From assembly GCA_900769355.1 (NCBI GenBank), contig CAAGGG010000028.1:1-24467 (forward strand): DNA of 24,467 nucleotides, given 5' to 3'. The position numbers and the translations under genes were made by a program. This stretch comes from Candidatus Gastranaerophilales bacterium (GTDB lineage: Bacteria > Cyanobacteriota > Vampirovibrionia > Gastranaerophilales > Gastranaerophilaceae). The notes beneath the pieces are model-generated. The model was not told the DNA's origin. It did no database searches and worked only from the letters and a program-made list of their open reading frames with translations. Positions 1-8,232 of this stretch are shown piece by piece. Within the stretch, counting starts at the first letter, position 1. The number at the start of each line of letters is the position of its first letter.

Positions 1-40
1 AGAATATTAATGCGAACGATTAGTGAGCATATAATATTCT
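1..40. repeat. Imperfect long inverted repeat at window edge
   Basis: Bases 1-9 (AGAATATTA) are the exact reverse complement of 32-40 (TAATATTCT). The pairing extends inward through ATGC/GCAT with one extra base, giving a hairpin of about 13 bp with a loop near 14 nt. No clear T-run follows on either strand, so a factor-independent terminator is not well supported. It lies about 110 bp beyond the glmS stop and is cut by the window start. Confidence 0.4.
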
Positions 41-75
41 TGCTATTCAGAATCTATTTTATTTTTCATATTTAC

Positions 76-104
76 ATTGTCGGCATAGCAATGCCGACCT
101 ACTG
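76..104 (-). repeat. Dispersed palindromic repeat, copy 1
   Basis: A perfect 8-bp inverted repeat, GTCGGCAT (79-86) and ATGCCGAC (91-98), surrounds a 4-nt loop. Read on the minus strand it is GTAG + GTCGGCAT + TGCT + ATGCCGAC + AAT, the same layout as copies near 8960 and 9104. It lies in non-coding DNA behind glmS. No T-run follows, so it looks like a REP-like element and not a terminator. Confidence 0.65.
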
Positions 105-152
105 AACAAATTAAGAACAGATTTCGGGTCGGAGTCCGGAATAACTGCATAA

Positions 153-1997
153 CTACTCAACAGTAACAGATTTTGCCAAGTTTCTAGGTTGGTCAACATC
201 TTTGCCCAAGAACTCAGCAATATAATAAGCTATCAACTGCAACGGAATCATTGCAATAATTGGCGAGAACAACTCTTGAACATCAGGAACTCTGATAATA
301 TTCTCGAACAAATCATTCAATTTTTCGTCCTTTGAGTTTGTCAACGCAATCATTCTTGCATTACGAGCCTTAGCCTCTTCACTGTTTGAAAGAAGTTTTT
401 CATAAACTGAACCGTTCATTAAAATTGACAATACCGGCATTGTTTCGTCCAACATCGCAATCGGGCCATGTTTAAGTTCTCCTGCAGGATAGCCTGTCGC
501 ATTGATATAACTGATTTCCTTTAACTTCAAAGCACCTTCCAACGCTGTCGGATAGTTAATTCCTCTTGCAATATAGATAAAATCTTTTGTATTTGCATAA
601 GTTTTTGCGACTTTTTGAATATCTTCTTTATGAGCAAGAATTTGTTCAATTTTTTGCGGTAATATCATTAATTCTGCCTTTAATGAAGTCAAAGTTGAAG
701 TATCAACACTTTCTTTAATTTCAGCCATATACAATGACAATAAATAAAATGCCATCAATTGTGCAATATAAGATTTTGTAGCAGCGACAGAAACCTCAAT
801 ACCTGCATTTACGGGAACCAAGCTATCTGCTTCACGAGCCATTGCACTATCCGGACGGTTTGTAATAATCAAAACATGAGAACCTTTTGCCTTAGCTTGT
901 TTAATTGCCGTCAATGTATCAGCTGTTTCTCCGGATTGAGAAACACCTATTACCAAAGTATTTTCATCTGTAACTGTTCTACGATAAATATATTCACTTG
1001 AAGCTTCAACATCAACCGGAATCCCACAAAAACTTTCAATCAAATATTTTCCAATCATGCCTGCATGAAGAGATGTTCCGCAAGCAATAATTTGAATTCT
1101 GTTAAGTTTTTTAAGTGTTTCTTTGTTCAATTTCACTTCATTAAGCACTATATTTTCATCAGGAGCATGAAGTCGACCGACCAAAATATTTCTGATTACA
1201 TCAGGCTGCTCATGAATTTCTTTAAGCATGAAGTGTTTGTACCCCATTTTACTCAATGCAACCGGCTCCCAAGGAAGAACTTCAATTTTCGGTGTTAACG
1301 TTTTTGCATCACTATCAATTAATGTCATTGAATTTGGAGTTAATGTCGCAATCTGGTTATCTTCCAAGTAAATCGCCTTGTTTGTATGTTTAATAATTGC
1401 CGGAACATCAGATGCTGCAAAGTATTCGCCTTGACCAACACCAACCAACAATGGAGCATTTCTCTTTGTTATTACAAGAGTATTTTTGCAATCATTATGC
1501 ATTACGCATAGCGCATAAGCTCCGTCAATCTCTTTAGACGCAAGCCTTACAGCCTCTGTTAAGTCTTTGCATTCTGCATATTTTCTTGCAACAAGGTGTG
1601 CAACTGTTTCAGTATCTGTTTGAGATTTAAAAACACAACCTTCTGCTTCAAGTTTTTGTCTGAGTTCTTTGTAATTTTCAATAATACCATTATGAACAAC
1701 AACCAACCTTCCGCAATTGCAAGTATGCGGGTGAGCATTCAAAAGTGTTGGAGCACCATGGGTTGCCCAACGAATATGTCCGATACCCATTGTTGATGAA
1801 TTAAATTCTGATTCATGACCTCTCAAAGTGTCACGAAGATTTCCTAATTTTCCAATTGCTTTGTAAACTTTTATATCATCAGGACACATAACAGCAATTC
1901 CAGATGAATCATAACCTCTATATTCAAGCTGTTCCAAGCCGTCTACTAATATATCAACTACCGGTTTATTACCCACATATCCAACTATTCCACACAT
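153..1997 (-). CDS. glmS: Glutamine--fructose-6-phosphate aminotransferase (GlmS)
   Basis: This 614-residue protein is the usual full length for GlmS. It forms glucosamine-6-phosphate from fructose-6-phosphate and glutamine, the first committed step toward UDP-GlcNAc for peptidoglycan and LPS. Cys2 directly after Met1 (MCGIVGYVG) is the glutaminase nucleophile, and EYRGYDSSG follows. The N-terminal amidotransferase domain covers about residues 1-220. Two SIS sugar-isomerase domains follow; the first carries IACGTSLHAG and GVSQSGETADT. The C-terminal DQPRNLAKSVTVE is the family signature tail with the conserved lysine. ATG at 1997 has a GGAGAG Shine-Dalgarno nine bases upstream. The promoter candidate at 2033-2061 leaves only a leader of about 30 nt, too short for a glmS ribozyme. 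Cytoplasmic; a single-gene unit, divergent from the protease gene at 2143. Confidence 0.97.
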   Translation of the reverse strand: MCGIVGYVGNKPVVDILVDGLEQLEYRGYDSSGIAVMCPDDIKVYKAIGKLGNLRDTLRGHESEFNSSTMGIGHIRWATHGAPTLLNAHPHTCNCGRLVVVHNGIIENYKELRQKLEAEGCVFKSQTDTETVAHLVARKYAECKDLTEAVRLASKEIDGAYALCVMHNDCKNTLVITKRNAPLLVGVGQGEYFAASDVPAIIKHTNKAIYLEDNQIATLTPNSMTLIDSDAKTLTPKIEVLPWEPVALSKMGYKHFMLKEIHEQPDVIRNILVGRLHAPDENIVLNEVKLNKETLKKLNRIQIIACGTSLHAGMIGKYLIESFCGIPVDVEASSEYIYRRTVTDENTLVIGVSQSGETADTLTAIKQAKAKGSHVLIITNRPDSAMAREADSLVPVNAGIEVSVAATKSYIAQLMAFYLLSLYMAEIKESVDTSTLTSLKAELMILPQKIEQILAHKEDIQKVAKTYANTKDFIYIARGINYPTALEGALKLKEISYINATGYPAGELKHGPIAMLDETMPVLSILMNGSVYEKLLSNSEEAKARNARMIALTNSKDEKLNDLFENIIRVPDVQELFSPIIAMIPLQLIAYYIAEFLGKDVDQPRNLAKSVTVE

Positions 1998-2032
1998 AAT
2001 TATTACTCTCCATAATCTAAAACTATAAGTAC

Positions 2033-2061
2033 ATTATAACATTGAAAAAATCAAATATAAA
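2033..2061 (-). promoter_or_regulatory. Candidate glmS promoter
   Basis: On the minus strand TTTATA and TATAAT (plus coordinates 2033-2038) are separated by 17 bases. Transcription would start near 2026, about 30 nt before the glmS ATG. The -10 is a perfect match; the -35 is weak. Confidence 0.5.
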
Positions 2062-2086
2062 AATCCTTACAAAAATTTTACATCTC

Positions 2087-2115
2087 TTGCCAAAATAAAA
2101 AAAATATAGTATTAT
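2087..2115 (+). promoter_or_regulatory. Candidate promoter for the 2143-3692 gene pair
   Basis: TTGCCA (2087-2092), a 17-bp spacer and TATTAT (2110-2115) make a good sigma70-type promoter. The predicted start near 2122 leaves a leader of about 20 nt containing the purine-rich ribosome site. Confidence 0.6.
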
Positions 2116-2142
2116 TTTCACGAAAGGAATAATGGAAATATT

Positions 2143-2856
2143 ATGAAAAAGTTTTTAGTATTATTGGGCTTAATTGGAGTTCTTTTTAGCGGAACATGTA
2201 CAATGGCAGAAGAAGTTGTACTTATTACGGGAGTGAATTTACCTAACTTTTGGAAGAAAAAGGGAATTGACCAGGAAAAAGTTTTAGCAGTCGGACAAAA
2301 AATACTTATTGACAACAAAATTCCAAAACGTGTACCGATTTTTGTACTTTATAATAATAAAGAACTTAATGCATATTCAAGAACTTATGACAAATGTGTT
2401 TACATATATTCGTCATTATTTTCATATATGGACAATGATGATGAACTTGCGGCTGTTTTGTCACACGAAATTGCACATTCAGTTGAAGCATACGGCGGCA
2501 TGACAAAATACATTGCGATGCAAGCAAATGCCAAGAAATATGAGCAAAAAGCAGATCTTAACGGAATTGATTATATGGTAAAAGCCGGCTATGACCCGAT
2601 TGCAATGATTACAATTCTAAACAAGATTTCAGGTGAACCTGTTTGGGATTGGGGATTTACTTATAACCACCCAAAAGGTTCAAAACGATTAATTGACGCA
2701 TATAAATATATTTATGTAAAATATCCGCAGTATTTAAATTCGTCGCTTACTCAAACTGCGTCTTACAAAAACTTTGAATATTCTATGTCAAAAGAGATAA
2801 AAGAATTTCAACAAAAACAAAAAAGACGTCAAGCAAAAATTCAAGGTGATTTGTAA
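2143..2856 (+). CDS. Exported M48-type zinc metalloprotease
   Basis: The 237-residue product starts with a signal peptide (MKKFLVLLGLIGVLF, Ala-containing cleavage region near residue 22), so it should act in the periplasm or be lipid-free secreted. The HExxH zinc site is HEIAH at residues 108-112. The third ligand is probably Glu134 in the ExxAD motif (134-138), and NHPKGS near 175-180 matches the conserved His-Pro of M48 peptidases. These features place it with the short BepA/LoiP-like M48 enzymes used in outer-membrane or lipoprotein quality control; the actual substrate is not visible. It lacks the membrane helices of HtpX and the TPR domain of BepA. The C-terminal tail is Lys/Gln-rich. 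Its stop overlaps the next start by one base (TAATG), which suggests translational coupling. Confidence 0.85.
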   Translation: MKKFLVLLGLIGVLFSGTCTMAEEVVLITGVNLPNFWKKKGIDQEKVLAVGQKILIDNKIPKRVPIFVLYNNKELNAYSRTYDKCVYIYSSLFSYMDNDDELAAVLSHEIAHSVEAYGGMTKYIAMQANAKKYEQKADLNGIDYMVKAGYDPIAMITILNKISGEPVWDWGFTYNHPKGSKRLIDAYKYIYVKYPQYLNSSLTQTASYKNFEYSMSKEIKEFQQKQKRRQAKIQGDL

Positions 2857-3692
2857 TGATTAAAAACTTATTTGCAATTTGTATTTTATTAACAGGTATG
2901 AGTGCTATGGCAGAGGAAGTACCTATCGCCATAACACCTTTACAAAGAATTTCAACAGGCGACAAAACATTGCACGAAGGCGATGTTGTCGAGTTTAAAG
3001 ATGTAAAAACAAACGAAGAAATTACAGGTATTATTGAGGAACTCAAACCAAACGGTTTTTATGGCGAACAAGCAACTCTTTATATTTCAAATTTTAAATA
3101 CAAACATTCAGACAAACCGGTACTTGGGAGCGTTTATCTAATAGGCGGAGAGCACAAAAGATATCAAGACCTTACAAATTATGGAATTGCACCGGTATCT
3201 GTGTTTATTCGAGGCGGAGAAGTAATCCTTAAACCCGAAAAAACAAAGTTGATAGTATTTTTCTCTGACTACATAAATTCAGAAACAACGCCTATAAAAA
3301 TTAAGCCCGCACAAAAGATATCAACTTGCTTTGATGAAATCGAAATCGGTGACAAAATTAACTTTATAACAGCCAAAGATATTTATAAAAACGGGAAATT
3401 ATATATTGAAAAAGATACCAAAGTCGAAGGCATAGTTGACTACGTAAGCGACAACGGCTGGGCATCAGACAATGCACAAATAGATTTTAAAACATTTAAA
3501 ACAACAGACGTTGATGGAAAGACTGTCACTATTACAAGCCCTATGTCGATAAATGGTTTTGAAATTTTGAAATACAAATCAAACCGTCCAGCACAATTTT
3601 TCAACTATTGCGGAGTCGTATTTAGAGGGAAAGAAGTCGAAATCAACCCAAATAAAGACAATTTAGAGTTCAATATTTGGCTGAACAAATAG
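2856..3692 (+). CDS. Exported protein with internally duplicated beta-rich domain, unknown function
   Basis: This 278-residue protein has a signal peptide (MIKNLFAICILLTGMSAMA) and no family I recognise. It reads as two related halves. The first runs from PLQRISTG (about residue 29) to VFIRGGEVILKPEKTKLIVFF. The second runs from PAQKISTC to VVFRGKEVEINPNKDNLEFNIW. Each half has a G-D-x-I/V-x-F start, a G-I-I/V-x-x-V-like strand, an NG(F/W) turn and a final FRGxEVxxxP block. The pattern suggests two beta-sandwich or barrel domains in the periplasm. It is coupled to the upstream protease by a one-base overlap, so it may be its partner, inhibitor or adaptor; that is an inference. No terminator is evident before the convergent gene at 3737. 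Confidence 0.7.
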   Translation: MIKNLFAICILLTGMSAMAEEVPIAITPLQRISTGDKTLHEGDVVEFKDVKTNEEITGIIEELKPNGFYGEQATLYISNFKYKHSDKPVLGSVYLIGGEHKRYQDLTNYGIAPVSVFIRGGEVILKPEKTKLIVFFSDYINSETTPIKIKPAQKISTCFDEIEIGDKINFITAKDIYKNGKLYIEKDTKVEGIVDYVSDNGWASDNAQIDFKTFKTTDVDGKTVTITSPMSINGFEILKYKSNRPAQFFNYCGVVFRGKEVEINPNKDNLEFNIWLNK

Positions 3693-3736
3693 TTGCACGC
3701 TGACTTGGCAAGATATAGCTAACGGGCGTCGACGCA

Positions 3737-4624
3737 CTATTTTCGCTCTCGTTTTAGCACAACTCCTAAACGAAAATTTCCAACAACAAACGAAAAACGT
3801 TTCAGAGCTCGATTTTCTCTTATCAACTTGTTCAAACCTCCTTTTACGGGGTGATAAAGTTTGTTGTCAGGACTTTCAAAAACTCGACTTTCGTTCAAGT
3901 CATGATTGATTATTGAGAGATATTGTCCATCAAGTTTTTTGCACTTATAGCCACCATTCATCAACTCTGTTGGGACGAACATTTCGCAATAAATCCAGTC
4001 ATTTTTAAAATGAGGAATTTTTGAAAACAATTCTTTGTGCGCCAATCTTCTCTGATACAAAAAGTCGGTCGCAGCTCCACTTAGCCTTGCAACAGGGAAG
4101 AAACTCTTGTATTTTTCGACATTTTTATAAGCCCAATCAGAATTTTTCAACCAACACCAATCTGGCTCATTTTTCAAATTGTCAAAACAATCTACAATCA
4201 AGTCATCATCTGAGTTTTCAAACTCTTCAAAGAATTTTTCATATTCTCCATTACAAAATACGTCAAACTCAAATTGCCAGTAATACTCATAGTTTGGGAA
4301 AGCTTTTCTGAGTAAATAAAAAACATAATCTGCACAATGCCACATCTCATTTACAATATTCTTCTGCATATTTTTTCGAACAAACAGTGGCAAATCCAAT
4401 GTTTCAAATATTTCTTCATCAAAAAGAAAGCAATCAAATTCTTCATCAAAATCCAACAACTTCAATCTTTGATATCCGTTTGGGGAATTTATAAAATGAG
4501 TGTGGTTATCTATAAAAAGAACACAATCGCCACAATTAGAGTTTTTCAGCTTCAAAAATTCTGAAAGAACAGCTTCTGTAACAATATGCGTTCTCATAAA
4601 AATTAGCGTCTTTTTCATTGGCAA
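3737..4624 (-). CDS. Putative glycosyltransferase-like protein
   Basis: The protein has 295 residues from TTG (4624) or 293 from ATG (4618). AGAGGA lies ten bases before the TTG and sixteen before the ATG, so the TTG is possible although ATG AAA AAG looks more natural. There is no signal peptide, and the early MKKTLIFMRTH segment looks like a first Rossmann-type strand. The central WQFEFDVFCNG, followed by an FFEEF segment and DDDLIVDCF, resembles the acidic E-x-D region of GT-A-like proteins often annotated as DUF3405 or glycosyltransferase. A late LYHPVK motif fits the same group. The gene lies 14 bp after the exported protein at 4639-5310, in the same operon. The family assignment is from memory of the motif pattern and is tentative; donor and acceptor cannot be read from the sequence. 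Confidence 0.5.
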   Translation of the reverse strand: MPMKKTLIFMRTHIVTEAVLSEFLKLKNSNCGDCVLFIDNHTHFINSPNGYQRLKLLDFDEEFDCFLFDEEIFETLDLPLFVRKNMQKNIVNEMWHCADYVFYLLRKAFPNYEYYWQFEFDVFCNGEYEKFFEEFENSDDDLIVDCFDNLKNEPDWCWLKNSDWAYKNVEKYKSFFPVARLSGAATDFLYQRRLAHKELFSKIPHFKNDWIYCEMFVPTELMNGGYKCKKLDGQYLSIINHDLNESRVFESPDNKLYHPVKGGLNKLIRENRALKRFSFVVGNFRLGVVLKRERK

Positions 4625-4638
4625 CGAATCTTTATCCT

Positions 4639-5310
4639 CTAAATAACAGGAACGTCAACCGGATCAACCAAAATCACATTCAGGATTTCGCCTTTTTTAA
4701 GGTCTACGCCTTTACCTTTTCTAATCATATCTGCAATACCGTCATAAATATAATATGCTCCGCCACCGATTGCTCCGCCAATAGCACCTACACCTGTCAT
4801 TAGCTGATCTGCGACCGGAACATCGTCAAATACATCACTGCCCCAGCTTGTTGCGTTTGAAGTAATTTCTTTTGTCTTTTTCCAATTTTCCTGAACAGCT
4901 TCTTTATATCCGCGACAAGATGTAATTCCGCCATCATACGTCATATCTTGTCTTCCCACAATTGAGAAAGTCAAAGGTAATTGTCTGCCGTTTGGAGTTA
5001 CAACATGGTCAAAATCCAAGTACAACACAGCACCTTTTGAAAATCTTTTAGACGGCTCTACTCTTCTGACAGTTCCTCGAACAACTGACCCCATAGGCAA
5101 AATTACATCAGAATCAGCGGTTTGATCATTCATCATTATCGCAGTAAACTCAGTTCCCTCAGAATTTGTTGTAGACACAGGATTTGTCATCTGCAAGGCA
5201 AATTTTGTGCCAGCAGGAATTCTTTTAGTCTTTGCATTTCCGCTCAATGGAGATGCGGAAACCGTTTGTGCAAATAAAAATAAAGATAATATTATAGTTA
5301 AAAATTTCAT
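4639..5310 (-). CDS. Exported beta-domain protein with glycine-rich segment, unknown function
   Basis: I place the start at ATG 5310 because AAAGGGGA lies just upstream and the product begins with a classic signal peptide (MKFLTIILSLFLFAQTVSA). A longer in-frame start at 5349 would bury that signal. The 223-residue protein has a segment KRIPAGTKFAL, then a strand pattern ending in ILPMGSVVRGTVRRV and VTPNGRQLPLTF. This order (IPAGT, an insert, I-P-x-G-S-x-x-x-G, then a strand with PDG/PNG-R) recalls the periplasmic barrel domain of VirB10/TrbI proteins, though no VirB operon is present. A glycine/alanine-rich stretch (VGAIGGAIGGGAYYIYDG) near the C-terminal third could insert in or pack against a membrane. 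It is the first gene of a two-gene minus operon with the glycosyltransferase-like gene. Function unknown. Confidence 0.7.
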   Translation of the reverse strand: MKFLTIILSLFLFAQTVSASPLSGNAKTKRIPAGTKFALQMTNPVSTTNSEGTEFTAIMMNDQTADSDVILPMGSVVRGTVRRVEPSKRFSKGAVLYLDFDHVVTPNGRQLPLTFSIVGRQDMTYDGGITSCRGYKEAVQENWKKTKEITSNATSWGSDVFDDVPVADQLMTGVGAIGGAIGGGAYYIYDGIADMIRKGKGVDLKKGEILNVILVDPVDVPVI

Positions 5311-5396
5311 TTTTTCCCCTTTCAAATCTATTCTTTGGGCTTTTAGCAAAACCTCTTGAATAACCGTCCTCTAATTATATAAAACTTTTAACATTT

Positions 5397-5424
5397 TTGC
5401 AATATCTTAAAAAAGCTTTATAAT
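5397..5424 (+). promoter_or_regulatory. Candidate promoter giving a leaderless TPR mRNA
   Basis: TTGCAA (5397-5402), a 16-bp spacer and TATAAT (5419-5424) precede the ATG at 5431. Transcription would begin at or within a base or two of the start codon, and there is no room for a Shine-Dalgarno. Confidence 0.55.
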
Positions 5425-5430
5425 AAAAAT

Positions 5431-6360
5431 ATGTCTAAAATTGATAAAGTCGAAGAATTACAAAATATACTTAAAGAAGATGCCTCTAATTTTCAAGCCA
5501 GAAGGCAGTTAGCAGTCTTGCTATTGGATATGGGATATCCGGAAGAAGCTAAACAACACTTACTTTATCTGTCAAAAATCTTTACAGACGACAGTGGAAT
5601 TTTTTACAATTTAGGGATAACTTACGAAAAACTAAAAGACTTAAATAATGCTGAAAAGGCTTATAATAAGGCGATTGAACTTGCTCCTGACGAAATTGAC
5701 AGTTATTACAACTTGGGACTTGTTTACATTGATAAAAAAATTTATGACAAAGCTATTGATTGCTTTGAAACTGTTTTACAAAAAGACAATAACGACTCAA
5801 ACGCTTATTTTTCAATCGGCTTGTGTTACTTTAAAGAAGGCAAACTCGATGGCGCAAAGTACTATTTTCAACGGACAATTGACCTGAATGACGAAGATAT
5901 CTATGCACAATTTTACATTGGAAATATCTTGAAAGAGCAAGGTAATAATGATGAAGCAAGAGAGAAATTTCATAAGGTTTTGGAGCTTTCTCCTGATTAC
6001 AGCTGGGCATATTTTAATCTTGCAGCCATTGATTATGAAGAAGGCGACACAAATTCGGCAATCGAAAACCTTGAAAAAACGCTTGAACTCAACCCAAAAG
6101 ACATAGACGCTTACGAAACTTACGCAAAAATTTTAACAAAAGCTAAAAAATACGACAATGCCGCTGTAATAATTGAACAAGCACTAGATAATTGTGGGGC
6201 AAACGGGGACTTGTTCTACATTTTAGCACAAATCCAAAAACTCAGAAACGACAGAGAAGAATTTGTCAAAAACATGACTGAGGCAATGAAATATTACACC
6301 AGCCTCTCTGTTTCTCCAAAAGCTGTAAAGAAAGAACTAGACAAATTTTTGAACAAATAA
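5431..6360 (+). CDS. TPR-repeat protein
   Basis: This 309-residue soluble protein has no signal peptide or membrane segment. Tandem 34-residue tetratricopeptide units fill nearly the whole chain, roughly at residues 19-52, 55-88, 89-122, 123-156, 157-190, 191-224 and 225-258, with a poorer unit after that. Each shows the W/Y-x-x-L/I-G-x-x-Y ... A-x-x-x-Y/F ... P pattern, for example YNLGLVYIDKKIYDKAIDCF. TPR solenoids act as protein-binding scaffolds, and nothing here identifies the partner. The gene sits alone between the divergent exported-protein gene and proS, which has its own promoter. The start codon directly follows a TATAAT, so translation may be leaderless. Confidence 0.9.
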   Translation: MSKIDKVEELQNILKEDASNFQARRQLAVLLLDMGYPEEAKQHLLYLSKIFTDDSGIFYNLGITYEKLKDLNNAEKAYNKAIELAPDEIDSYYNLGLVYIDKKIYDKAIDCFETVLQKDNNDSNAYFSIGLCYFKEGKLDGAKYYFQRTIDLNDEDIYAQFYIGNILKEQGNNDEAREKFHKVLELSPDYSWAYFNLAAIDYEEGDTNSAIENLEKTLELNPKDIDAYETYAKILTKAKKYDNAAVIIEQALDNCGANGDLFYILAQIQKLRNDREEFVKNMTEAMKYYTSLSVSPKAVKKELDKFLNK

Positions 6361-6373
6361 AATTCTACGGAAT

Positions 6374-6402
6374 TTGCGAGCAAAACTTTTTCATGCTAAA
6401 AT
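6374..6402 (+). promoter_or_regulatory. Candidate proS promoter
   Basis: TTGCGA (6374-6379), a 17-bp spacer and TAAAAT (6397-6402), with an extended-10 TG two bases upstream, precede proS. The predicted start near 6409 gives a leader of about 27 nt containing GAGGAA. Confidence 0.6.
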
Positions 6403-6435
6403 AGACTCATAAAAAAGATATGTGAGGAATTAATT

Positions 6436-8163
6436 ATGAAAATGTCAAAAATGTTTGTACAAACCCTTAGAGAATTTCCTTCTGATGCAGAGGTTGTTTC
6501 TCATAAAATGCTTGGAAGAGCGGGCTATATCAAAAAGCTTACCCCCGGGGTTTATACATATACTCCTTTGATGTGGAGAGTTTTAAAAAAGATTGAAAAT
6601 ATTATTAGAGAAGAATTGGATAAAGCAGGAGCACAAGAGCTCTCTATGCCATTTGTTCAGCCAAAAGAACTTTGGGTTGAATCAGGCAGATGGGAAGTTT
6701 ACGGCAAAGAATTGATGCGCATGAAAGACCGTCACGACCGCGAAATGTGCCTTGGACCAACACACGAAGAAATCATTACGTCTGTTGCAAGAGATGTTCT
6801 AAAATCTTACAAACAATTGCCTGTAAACCTATATCAAATCCAATTGAAGTTTCGAGATGAAATCAGACCTCGTTACGGGCTTTTAAGAGGTCGTGAGTTC
6901 ATAATGAAAGATGGTTACAGTTTCGACTTAAACGAAGAAGGCTTGGACAAAGAGTACCAAAACATGGCACAAGCTTACAAAAAAATCTTTGACAGATGCG
7001 GACTTGCAACCAAAATGGTTCAATCAGACTCCGGAGCTATCGGTGGAAGCGTTTCACACGAATTCATGGTAATCACTGACACAGATGCAGGCGAAAACGA
7101 CGTGTTCTACTGTAATGATTGCGACTATTCTGCAAACTCAAACCATGCAATTTCAAAACTTCCACAAGCTGTTGTTGATGGTAAAGAATATTTTGCAGAA
7201 ACAAAAGTTTTAGACACTCCAAACACTCATTCTATTGAAGAATTGAGTAAGTTCTTAAACATTCCATCAACTTTGATTTTGAAAACACTTGTTTATATTG
7301 TTGATAAAAAGCCTGTTTTGGCATTAATCAGAGCAGATAAAGCCGTTGAAGAAACCAAATTGATGAATGCAGTAGGCGGAATTGATATCAGAATTGCCTC
7401 ATCTGCAGAAATTGAAGAAGTTATGCAACAACATGGGTTTAATGCAATCCCTGGTTTTATCGGACCGAAGGGAATGAACGACCTTACAATCGTTGCTGAC
7501 GAAACTGTTCGTGATATGAAAAACTTTGTTGTTGGAATTAACGAAACTGATAAACACATGGTTGGAGCTAATTTACAAGACTTAGGCATTGCAGAAATTA
7601 AGTATGCAGACATCAGACTTGTTGAACGTGGTGAACTTTGTCCACAATGCGGTAAGCCGCTTCAAATAACAAAAGGTATTGAAGTTGGTAACATTTTTAA
7701 ACTAGGTACAAAATATTCAAAACCTATGAACGCCGTTTATACAGACGTAAACGGAAAAACTCACCCTTACGTAATGGGCTGTTATGGTATCGGAGTTACA
7801 AGAACCGCAGCAGCTGCTGTTGAGGCTCACTACGACGAACATGGCATCAAGTGGCCACTTGCAATTGCTCCATATCACGTTGTAATTGTTCCAGTAAATA
7901 TCAAAGACGAATTGCAAATGAAAGTTGCAAACGAAATGTATGAAAAATTACAAAATGCAGGTGTTGAAGTAGTTCTTGACGACAGAGATGAAAGAGCAGG
8001 CGTAAAATTCAAAGACGCAGACTTAATCGGCTTCCCATACAGAGTAACAGTCGGGAAAACAATCAACGACGGCTTTGTAGAATACAAAGTCAGAGAAACC
8101 GGCGAACAAGAAAAATACACACCGGAAGTTGCAGTAGAAAAACTTATTGAAATTATTAAATAA
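6436..8163 (+). CDS. proS: Proline--tRNA ligase (ProRS), bacterial type
   Basis: This 575-residue class II aminoacyl-tRNA synthetase charges tRNA-Pro. Its length fits the bacterial form with an inserted editing (INS) domain. Motif 1 lies in the PLMWRVLKKIENIIREE helix region. Motif 2 is FRDEIRPRYGLLRGREF with the ATP-binding arginines, and motif 3 is GCYGIGVTRTAAAAVEAH. The INS/YbaK-like editing domain occupies about residues 225-380 (TLILKTLVYIVD, LALIRADKAVEETKL). The C-terminal anticodon-binding domain (YHVVIVPVN ... VVLDDRDERAGVKFKDADLIG) closes the protein. The ATG at 6436 has GAGGAA eight bases upstream; a second Met two codons later is also possible. Transcription ends at the strong bidirectional hairpin at 8186-8216. 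Confidence 0.97.
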   Translation: MKMSKMFVQTLREFPSDAEVVSHKMLGRAGYIKKLTPGVYTYTPLMWRVLKKIENIIREELDKAGAQELSMPFVQPKELWVESGRWEVYGKELMRMKDRHDREMCLGPTHEEIITSVARDVLKSYKQLPVNLYQIQLKFRDEIRPRYGLLRGREFIMKDGYSFDLNEEGLDKEYQNMAQAYKKIFDRCGLATKMVQSDSGAIGGSVSHEFMVITDTDAGENDVFYCNDCDYSANSNHAISKLPQAVVDGKEYFAETKVLDTPNTHSIEELSKFLNIPSTLILKTLVYIVDKKPVLALIRADKAVEETKLMNAVGGIDIRIASSAEIEEVMQQHGFNAIPGFIGPKGMNDLTIVADETVRDMKNFVVGINETDKHMVGANLQDLGIAEIKYADIRLVERGELCPQCGKPLQITKGIEVGNIFKLGTKYSKPMNAVYTDVNGKTHPYVMGCYGIGVTRTAAAAVEAHYDEHGIKWPLAIAPYHVVIVPVNIKDELQMKVANEMYEKLQNAGVEVVLDDRDERAGVKFKDADLIGFPYRVTVGKTINDGFVEYKVRETGEQEKYTPEVAVEKLIEIIK

Positions 8164-8185
8164 GTTTTGAATAAATAAAAAACAA

Positions 8186-8216
8186 AAAACGACGCTACCG
8201 AAAATAGCGTCGTTTT
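8186..8216. terminator. Bidirectional intrinsic terminator between proS and the prepilin gene
   Basis: A perfect 12-bp stem, AAAACGACGCTA (8186-8197) against TAGCGTCGTTTT (8205-8216), has a 7-nt loop. The A-run and T-run flanks serve both converging genes. Confidence 0.9.
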
Positions 8217-8232
8217 GATATATAAGAATATA

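Noticed and set aside
126..142. Possible fourth copy of the palindromic repeat (GGGTCGGAGTCCGGAA)
   Set aside because: It shares GTCGGA and TCCG but lacks the GTAG head, a proper loop and a matching stem, so chance resemblance is as likely.
1998..2032. glmS ribozyme or riboswitch in the glmS leader
   Set aside because: The predicted leader is only about 30 nt and shows no ribozyme core; the known glmS ribozyme needs well over 100 nt.
3693..3736. GC-richer spacer with the palindrome GCGTCGACGC
   Set aside because: A 10-bp self-complementary run with no T-run or neighbouring copies; not enough for a terminator or operator call.
7293..7613. 106-codon minus-strand open frame inside proS
   Set aside because: Shadow frame within the proS editing domain; no start signal and Ser/Ile-rich as expected from an antisense reading.
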